A DNA stretch of 11,007 nt. It comes from Acidobacteriaceae bacterium (GTDB taxonomy: Bacteria > Acidobacteriota > Terriglobia > Terriglobales > Acidobacteriaceae). The position numbers and the translations under genes are program-made. Below, in pieces: positions 5,586-11,007 of this stretch; within the stretch, counting starts at the first letter, position 1, and each line of letters begins with the position of its first letter. The notes under the pieces are model-generated. The model had not been told where the DNA came from, did no database searches, and worked only from the letters and a program-made list of their open reading frames with translations. The stretch spans positions 1 to 11,007 of the forward strand of contig JAOAPG010000366.1 in assembly GCA_025462785.1 (NCBI GenBank), in the 5' to 3' direction.

Positions 5586-7333
5586 TAGCGTGTCTCCCGC
5601 ACGAGTTCGCGCTCATCGACCGGAACCGGGTAGAGCACAGCTTCCTCGGTCGGCCGGGTGATTCGATGGTCAGGAATGAAAAGGAGCAACAGAATTGCCA
5701 AAATGCTGCTGCCAATTGGCAGAGTTCCCCACATCAGTCCCTCCATGGCAGTCGGGATTGCATCCGACGGAATTGGCCTGGCGGGGGGAGTATCGTCCTT
5801 TGACCACACGGTAATCTCACCCTGGTCGTATGTTTCTATATGCCTCCAGCCTGCAAACGCTACTAACGGTTCATAGTACGGATCGTGAATGAAGATGAAC
5901 TTCAAACCGTAGTGATTAGCATGCGCAAGCATGGCCCGAAGAGATTCCATACCTTGGGTGCCAAAATACTTTGCGCTCGTAAGCTGTGCCGTACCGTAAT
6001 GCGTGAACTCGGGAAGCAACCGAGCGGAGTTGTATTCCCCATCAACACTGTTTGCTATGGAATAGGTCGAGATACGAGGGAGAGAATTTCCGAAGCCCAG
6101 CGTCAAATACCGATACTGGTCGTGTCCGTCCCGGTTCAAAAAGCCGATCACCGCATCGACATTCAAATCACTATTGGCCTTAAAAGGGCTGAGAGACAGC
6201 CACGCCATCGGCATACATAAGGTGAGAACTGCCCCAAGGGCAAGACCTACAGCCGCTTTAACACGATATCGATCAAGCAGCCTCTCTGCTATGAGTCCAA
6301 CGATGGGTAGAGACATGAACGATGCCCATAATGTGAAACGCTCGAAAGTCAAAATTTCGAATGCTCGCCCGAAAACGAGCTTGGGAAGCGGAGTCGTTCC
6401 ACCCAGGGCTAGGATGAAGGTCACCCAAAATCCGAAGAGCAACGGCCATAGGCGGCGGTTTGTGGCGCCGATCCAAACGACGAAGGGGAATGCCAACAAC
6501 AGCGCACCGTAAGGCATCAGGAAGTAGTTGGTGAGGTACAAAATATTCATCAGCAGATTCGAGCGGCTCGCGTGCGGAATAGGAATCTGCTCGATCGGGT
6601 GCTGGATGATCGATATCCAGTAGGGCATCAGGACAATTCCAACCCCAATTGCTGCCAATATCGCAAAAATTGCCGCTCGTGATAACACCGCGAGGCCGGA
6701 AGAATCTCTCTTGCGGTCCATCCATGCCAGCCAGAGCACCGGGAGCGCGAAAGGAACTGCGCCGAAGATCAACGTGACGTGATGCACGGAGCCTGCCGCG
6801 AGGATCAGAAACACGCCTTTGATCAAAGATCCGAAGTCAGCTGATCTTGACCAGTCGTAAAAGTATGGCAACGCAAGCAGATAGATGGGAAATGAAAGCG
6901 TAGTCGGCAGCTGTCCCGCGGAATAAACCAGGAACGCTACAGCTCCGACGAACACGCTGAATAAAGCGGCATAGCTGCTAGCTCGCTCATCGACCCAAAG
7001 CCGCGAGAAGCGATACACTCCGATCGGCATGAGCAACACGGCAATAAGCTGTACCAGCATGAATGCCATGTTCAAGCCGATCAAATGAGAAAACACTGCA
7101 ATCCACTGATGGACTAGTGGCGGATAAGTCGTCTGGGAAAATCCCGCGAACCACTTTACGTTCCACGGGTTGAACCAGTGCTGAGCATAGTGTGACGCGA
7201 AAAAAATATGAAAATTGGCGTCGTAGGAGGTCGATATCGGCAGTTGCATCGCGAGCAGCGGGCCGTGAATAGCCAACCCCAACAGCACGATCATTCGCAA
7301 GGGTATCGGCCGTTTCAAATAACTTGTTTCCAC
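5585..7333 (-). CDS. Polytopic membrane protein, PTPS-related / GT-C-like
   Basis: This large inner-membrane protein has about ten or more spans and 582 residues from GTG 7333. It resembles the 6-pyruvoyl-tetrahydropterin-synthase-related membrane family (PF10131-like), whose architecture recalls GT-C glycosyltransferases that use lipid-linked sugars. Residue numbers below count from ATG 7384; subtract 17 for the GTG start. The first periplasmic loop holds SYDANFHIFFASHYAQHW (53-70) and FAGFSQTTYPPL (79-90), where D55 and H58 are placed like a GT-C acidic motif. Other marks are SVHHVTLIFG (199-208) and LTFERFTLWA (345-354). Residues about 402-530 form a soluble periplasmic domain, followed by a final span (553-570). 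GTG 7333 is preferred because GGGGAGGAG lies 10 bases upstream; ATG 7384 has no such site. It is the first gene of the leftward operon. A glycan-transfer or membrane-transport role is inferred; the family name does not imply pterin synthesis. Confidence 0.75.
   Translation of the reverse strand: METSYLKRPIPLRMIVLLGLAIHGPLLAMQLPISTSYDANFHIFFASHYAQHWFNPWNVKWFAGFSQTTYPPLVHQWIAVFSHLIGLNMAFMLVQLIAVLLMPIGVYRFSRLWVDERASSYAALFSVFVGAVAFLVYSAGQLPTTLSFPIYLLALPYFYDWSRSADFGSLIKGVFLILAAGSVHHVTLIFGAVPFALPVLWLAWMDRKRDSSGLAVLSRAAIFAILAAIGVGIVLMPYWISIIQHPIEQIPIPHASRSNLLMNILYLTNYFLMPYGALLLAFPFVVWIGATNRRLWPLLFGFWVTFILALGGTTPLPKLVFGRAFEILTFERFTLWASFMSLPIVGLIAERLLDRYRVKAAVGLALGAVLTLCMPMAWLSLSPFKANSDLNVDAVIGFLNRDGHDQYRYLTLGFGNSLPRISTYSIANSVDGEYNSARLLPEFTHYGTAQLTSAKYFGTQGMESLRAMLAHANHYGLKFIFIHDPYYEPLVAFAGWRHIETYDQGEITVWSKDDTPPARPIPSDAIPTAMEGLMWGTLPIGSSILAILLLLFIPDHRITRPTEEAVLYPVPVDERELVRETR
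5594..5598 (-). promoter_or_regulatory. Ribosome binding site for the GTG start at 5585
   Basis: GGGAG on the minus strand lies 8 bases before the GTG and inside the end of the upstream gene. With the one-base stop/start overlap it indicates coupled translation of the two genes. Confidence 0.5.
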
Positions 7334-7343
7334 TTGAGTAGTG

Positions 7344-7352
7344 CTCCTCCCC
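7344..7352 (-). promoter_or_regulatory. Strong ribosome binding site deciding the start of the first operon gene
   Basis: GGGGAGGAG on the minus strand lies 10 bases before GTG 7333. It is the best Shine-Dalgarno match in the operon and argues that the true protein starts at the GTG rather than at ATG 7384. Confidence 0.5.
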
Positions 7353-7411
7353 AACAATTGTGAGCAGCAGGTTGGATTCCACATCTCGGTGGAAGGTTTC
7401 CTAAGATTCAG

Positions 7412-7440
7412 AGTACATTTTCGCGTCGTGATCGTTCCAA
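7412..7440 (-). promoter_or_regulatory. Candidate promoter of the leftward operon
   Basis: TTGGAA (7435-7440) and TGTACT (7412-7417) are separated by 17 bases on the minus strand, each matching the sigma-70 consensus at four of six positions. It would give a leader of about 70 bases before GTG 7333. The match is weak. Confidence 0.25.
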
Positions 7441-7506
7441 GTTGATGGAGTTAAAGGATAAGGCAGCATCTCTGCAACCAACCAGAGCGCACCGAAGGGC
7501 ATCAGA

Positions 7507-7536
7507 TTGTTGGCAGCATACTAGGTCGAGTATAAA
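7507..7536 (+). promoter_or_regulatory. Candidate promoter of the TPR gene
   Basis: TTGTTG (7507-7512) and TATAAA (7531-7536) are spaced 18 bases apart. The -10 element matches TATAAT in five of six positions, while the -35 element is poor. A second -10-like TAGAAT at 7561-7566 without a -35 would put transcription start only about a dozen bases before the ATG, which might explain the missing Shine-Dalgarno. Confidence 0.3.
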
Positions 7537-7584
7537 GTAAAAATCCGATCCGTTTCTCGGTAGAATTTGCGCTGTTAATCGCAC

Positions 7585-10500
7585 ATGTCCTTGAGATCTC
7601 CTCATATCTTTGTCTGGATCCTTCTCGTTCTGGGCGCTAGCGCGTCGCTACCAGGGCAGACCTTTGAGATAAATAACAACCAGAACGCAAACTCCTCGAA
7701 CAATGCGCCGAAGAAGGGAAAGAAATCTAAACCTTCCGGTGATCAAACCCAAAACGCTCCAGCTTCAACTCAATCTGCGCAAACGCCCTCCAATGGTATT
7801 GGATGGGGCTCGGGCATCGAGGTTGCACGAGAAGCGCGTACCGCTCAGCAAGCTTTAAACAAGGGTGATTACAAATCAGCTGCGACGTCCGCTATGCGTG
7901 CTGCTCATTCCGCACCCAAGGATGCTTATCTCTGGTTTTTATACGGCTACTCTTCACGACTGGCGGGGAACTACAACGACTCCGTTGACGGCTATAAAAA
8001 GGGTTTAGCTCTGCAGCCCTCGTCGGTTCAGGGACTCTCCGGGCTCGCCCAGACTTACGCGAAAATGGGTCGGGGAAGCGAGGCGCAGGATTTGCTGAAG
8101 CAGGTGCTCGCAGCGAATCCGCGAAGCGTGACGGATCTTGAGCTAGCCGGTGAACTAGCTTTGACTTCTGATCCGACGGCCGCGCTCCAATTGCTTAAGA
8201 AGGCGGAGGCGCTTCAGTCGTCTGCTCGCAATGACCTTCTGATTGCCAGAGCGTATCAACGGCTAAACCAGCCGGAACAGTCGAGGCAATATCTGGAACG
8301 AGCTCAGCGTCGCGCCCCGGATGAGCCTGACGTTCTGCGGGCAGTTGCCGCGTTTTATCGAGATACAGGTAAATACGACGCCGCAATCTCGAATTTGCAG
8401 AAGGTCGTCGCGAAAGCTCCTGAAGCTCTCGGAGAACTGGCCTACACTTATCAACTGGCCGGCAAAAAGAAAGAAGCTGCGGAGACTTATTCGAAGGCTG
8501 CCAACCGCTCGCCGCGAGATGCCGGACTCCAGTTGAGCGCCGCACAGGCCGCAGTGAACGTTGGCGAATTCGATCCTGCGGGAAATTTTCTTAAGCGAGC
8601 CGAAGCAGTCGATCCGAACTCGTATCGTCTGCATGCTATTCGCGGACAGATCGCCAGCCTAGAAGACCGCAATGACGAAGCAGTGCGCGAATATCAGTTC
8701 GCTTTAAGCCATCTTCCGGAAGTCGCGCCGGAAGGACCGCTCTATCCGGTTTCCCTTCATCTCAGCCTCTACGAGCTGTACCAAAGAACAGATCAGCCGG
8801 ATGCAGCACAAACGCAATTGAATGCTGCAAAAGCCTCGTTGGCAAAGATCTCCGGAGTGGAAGAGGCCAGCAAAACAGAATTTCTGAGATTACGCGCTTT
8901 GATTGAGGCCGATTCGGGCGACAACGCCTCGGCGGAAAAAGATCTTAAAGATGCGCTCGCACTGGATCCGAACAACGTCAACATTATCTTGAATTACGCA
9001 AACCTGCTGTGGAAGACGGATCGCAAGCAGGATGCTTACCAGATGTATACGAAGGCGCTCAATTCAGATCCGAATGGACACTCGGCTCTCACCGCTCTCG
9101 GATATCTGTCGCGCGAGATCGCGGACGCTGCCACTGCTGAGAAATACTTCCTCAAGTTGGAGTCGCTGTATCCAAAGGACTACGTGCCTTATCTAGCGCT
9201 CGGTGATTTGTATACATCTCAAAAGGAATTCGACAAGGCGCAGGACAGTTATGATAAGGCGCACGAGCTCGCCCCGAACAATCCTCTCATCGTCGCTGGA
9301 GCGATTAATTCTTCGCTTGAAGGTCATCACCTTCCAATCGCGCAACAGTGGATTGACCGCGCAGCTGCGAATCAGGCGGTAAACCAGAACCCACAAGTCA
9401 TGCGTGAGCGTGAACGTTATCTGACCATGACGGGCAAGTACGAAGAGTCGGCGCAACTTGGATACAAAGTTCTGGAGAAACTGCCGCACGATCCCGAAGC
9501 GCCGGTCTATCTAGCCTACGACTTGCTTTACTTGAATAAATTGGACGAGGCTTTCGCGATCGTTCAAAAGTACGAGCCAGTTCTGCTGAAGGATAAAGAC
9601 CTCCCAATGATCGCAGGCTACGTCGAAGCCCGTAGAGGCAATCGACGGGAGGCCGAGGCGGATTTCACGCGCTCTTTGGCCTTAAACGAAAATGCAACGG
9701 TGTACATGAATCGTGGCTATGTGCGGAACGACCTACGCGAAGCCTCCAAAGGCGCTGAAGATTTTGAAGCAGCCATTAAATTGCGTCCGGATTATGGCGA
9801 AGCTCATTTGGGTTTAGCTTTTTCTGACCTGCAACTGCATCGTGCGAAGCCTGCTTTGAAGGAAGCCGACATCGCGACGAAGTTGATGGGCGAGTCAGGA
9901 ACTACGCATTTGGCGAAGGCGGAAGCGTACCGCCAGCAGATTATGTTCAAGCAGGCAGAGGAAGAATATCGTGCGGCCCTGAAATTCTCTCCGAACGATA
10001 TCGTAGTCCGGCTTGCGCTCGCTGACGCTCTTTACCGGCTACGTCGCTACAACGATGCTGTCGAGGCACTGAAAGCTGGAATCGGACTGACGCCTGATGA
10101 TTCTCTCCTCTACGCAGAGATGTCTCGCAATTACGCGCAATTGCGGGATCGGCAAGACACTTTCACGGCGGCCACGAGGGCAGAACAACATGGAGACGAC
10201 AGTAAGGTCCTCATGGCAACCGGCGAAGCCATGCTGGTTCTCGGCGAGCACAAAGCTGCCATGGACCGTTATGCGCGAGCACTGAACGCTCCCAACTCCG
10301 ATCGGGTTGAAGTCCGCCTGGCCCTGGCCAGACTGTTTGCGGATTCCGGCCGCCAGAGCGAGGCCCAGGAGCAGGTGAGCTTTGCCCTCGCAGAAGCACG
10401 GGTTTCAGATTCAAACGCTGTTACGCCCGAAAACCTGATTGAGGCCGGCGATGTGCTTAGGTCTATCCAACAATTTGAGCTGGCTAAAAAATACTACGAA

Positions 10501-11007
10501 CGCGCGCAGAGCGAAGGAGCGGATGAAGAAGCGGTCGCTTTTGGACTAGCTAATTCCTATCTCGGAGTGGGACAAACGCAAAGCGCAGCGCAGATTCTCA
10601 AGAGCGTCAACAAGAATGGCGAGAATAATGAAAACTACGATTATCTTCTCGCCATGGGTAACGTCTATCGTCAGGAACAGAAGCCCGATGAAGCGTTGAC
10701 CATGTTTGCTCGCGCAACCCAGGCGTCGGACGGAAACGAATACTTGCAACAAATGGAACTTGATTTAGCTGGAGATGAGGGTCGTCAGCTCACTCCAAAC
10801 GTGAACGTGCGGCCTGATTTCCTGACTCATGCGGTTTTTGAAGACATAAACATTTATCAGCTTGATGCAAGAATTAAAGGCCTGCAGAATCTTCCTGCTC
10901 TGCTGCCCGCGCCCCGGTCCTCAGTAGAAACAATAGGTGGAACCCGCTACAAGCTTCACTTCAAGTCTTGGCCCGTGATTAGCGGATTGATCGCAGAACG
11001 GAATGAT
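7585..11007 (+). CDS. Giant exported TPR-repeat protein (5' part, runs off the window)
   Basis: The frame is open without a stop for 1141 codons and continues past the window. Residues 1-24 are a Sec signal peptide (hydrophobic core FVWILLVLGASAS, cleavage near PGQ). A linker rich in N, Q, S, K and P follows (about 28-75). From about residue 80 to 1065 the protein is a long chain of tetratricopeptide repeats; clear 34-residue units are at about 114-147 (LWFLYGYSSRLAGNYNDSVD) and in later stretches such as YVPYLALGDLYTSQKEFDKA and YGEAHLGLAFSDL. At about 1069 the repeats end and a different region begins (VFEDINIYQLDARIKG, then GGTRYKLHFKSWPVISGL), which could lead into a beta-barrel or other domain not seen here. 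Exported TPR chains of this size (BcsC, PelB) act as periplasmic scaffolds for exopolysaccharide export; that role here is inference from architecture and neighbours. ATG 7585 is the first possible ATG, since an in-frame TAA lies at 7576-7578, and it has no recognisable Shine-Dalgarno. Confidence 0.85.
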   Translation, partial: MSLRSPHIFVWILLVLGASASLPGQTFEINNNQNANSSNNAPKKGKKSKPSGDQTQNAPASTQSAQTPSNGIGWGSGIEVAREARTAQQALNKGDYKSAATSAMRAAHSAPKDAYLWFLYGYSSRLAGNYNDSVDGYKKGLALQPSSVQGLSGLAQTYAKMGRGSEAQDLLKQVLAANPRSVTDLELAGELALTSDPTAALQLLKKAEALQSSARNDLLIARAYQRLNQPEQSRQYLERAQRRAPDEPDVLRAVAAFYRDTGKYDAAISNLQKVVAKAPEALGELAYTYQLAGKKKEAAETYSKAANRSPRDAGLQLSAAQAAVNVGEFDPAGNFLKRAEAVDPNSYRLHAIRGQIASLEDRNDEAVREYQFALSHLPEVAPEGPLYPVSLHLSLYELYQRTDQPDAAQTQLNAAKASLAKISGVEEASKTEFLRLRALIEADSGDNASAEKDLKDALALDPNNVNIILNYANLLWKTDRKQDAYQMYTKALNSDPNGHSALTALGYLSREIADAATAEKYFLKLESLYPKDYVPYLALGDLYTSQKEFDKAQDSYDKAHELAPNNPLIVAGAINSSLEGHHLPIAQQWIDRAAANQAVNQNPQVMRERERYLTMTGKYEESAQLGYKVLEKLPHDPEAPVYLAYDLLYLNKLDEAFAIVQKYEPVLLKDKDLPMIAGYVEARRGNRREAEADFTRSLALNENATVYMNRGYVRNDLREASKGAEDFEAAIKLRPDYGEAHLGLAFSDLQLHRAKPALKEADIATKLMGESGTTHLAKAEAYRQQIMFKQAEEEYRAALKFSPNDIVVRLALADALYRLRRYNDAVEALKAGIGLTPDDSLLYAEMSRNYAQLRDRQDTFTAATRAEQHGDDSKVLMATGEAMLVLGEHKAAMDRYARALNAPNSDRVEVRLALARLFADSGRQSEAQEQVSFALAEARVSDSNAVTPENLIEAGDVLRSIQQFELAKKYYERAQSEGADEEAVAFGLANSYLGVGQTQSAAQILKSVNKNGENNENYDYLLAMGNVYRQEQKPDEALTMFARATQASDGNEYLQQMELDLAGDEGRQLTPNVNVRPDFLTHAVFEDINIYQLDARIKGLQNLPALLPAPRSSVETIGGTRYKLHFKSWPVISGLIAERND

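Larger units (their letters stand above)
7385..7584. other. Divergent intergenic control region
   Basis: About 200 bases separate the two divergent transcription units, so both promoters should lie here. It contains two copies of GGCAGCAT (7462-7469 and 7512-7519) 50 bases apart. It also contains, on the minus strand, a 33-codon frame (7401-7502) whose peptide LMPFGALWL echoes LMPYGALLL of the neighbouring membrane protein. I see no RNA gene, riboswitch or strong inverted repeat. Confidence 0.5.

Noticed and set aside
7462..7519. Direct repeats GGCAGCAT as operator sites
   Set aside because: Two 8-base copies 50 bases apart with no shared flanking bases are too little to call a regulator site.
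7408..7605. 65-residue minus-strand frame in the divergent region
   Set aside because: It overlaps the signal-peptide start of the TPR gene, has no ribosome binding site and its composition (many R and C) is not protein-like.

Overview
The window looks like a chromosomal segment of an Acidobacteriota-type soil bacterium (inference). The clues are moderate GC with mixed codon use, secreted proteins with Sec signal peptides, a large TPR protein, and a NitT/TauT-like permease of the kind I associate with fused double permeases in that phylum. No rRNA, tRNA, CRISPR array, insertion sequence or phage gene is visible.

Layout: (1) Positions 1-781 (+) hold the C-terminal permease domain of an ABC importer. 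Its N-terminal junction is unclear because the reading frame breaks within the first 65 bases. (2) Positions 802-7333 (-) hold a tight operon of six genes. In transcription order these are a polytopic membrane protein resembling the 6-pyruvoyl-tetrahydropterin-synthase-related/GT-C class; a membrane-anchored protein with an NTF2-like region and two FxLYD-like repeats; a secreted Ig-like protein; a small secreted protein of unknown family; a GH99-like lipoprotein; and a nucleotidyltransferase-fold protein split by a one-base frameshift. (3) Positions about 7334-7584 are a divergent control region that may also hold a small gene relic. (4) Positions 7585 to the window end (+) hold the first 1141 residues of a very large exported TPR protein whose C-terminus lies outside the window.

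Reading of the locus (inference): a multi-membrane-span protein, several periplasmic or surface proteins, a glycan-active lipoprotein and a nucleotidyltransferase, all divergent from a giant exported TPR protein, look like a cell-surface glycan assembly or export locus. The TPR protein would be the periplasmic or outer-membrane scaffold, in the architectural style of BcsC or PelB. No glycosyltransferase with a classical GT-A or GT-B fold, no Wzx/Wzy and no polysaccharide-export (Wza-like) gene is in view, so the substrate and mechanism are unknown.

Two adjacent convergent genes (permease and nucleotidyltransferase) each seem to carry a one-base frame break, while all other genes are intact. 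Either this end of the window has base-level sequence errors, or both genes are decaying.
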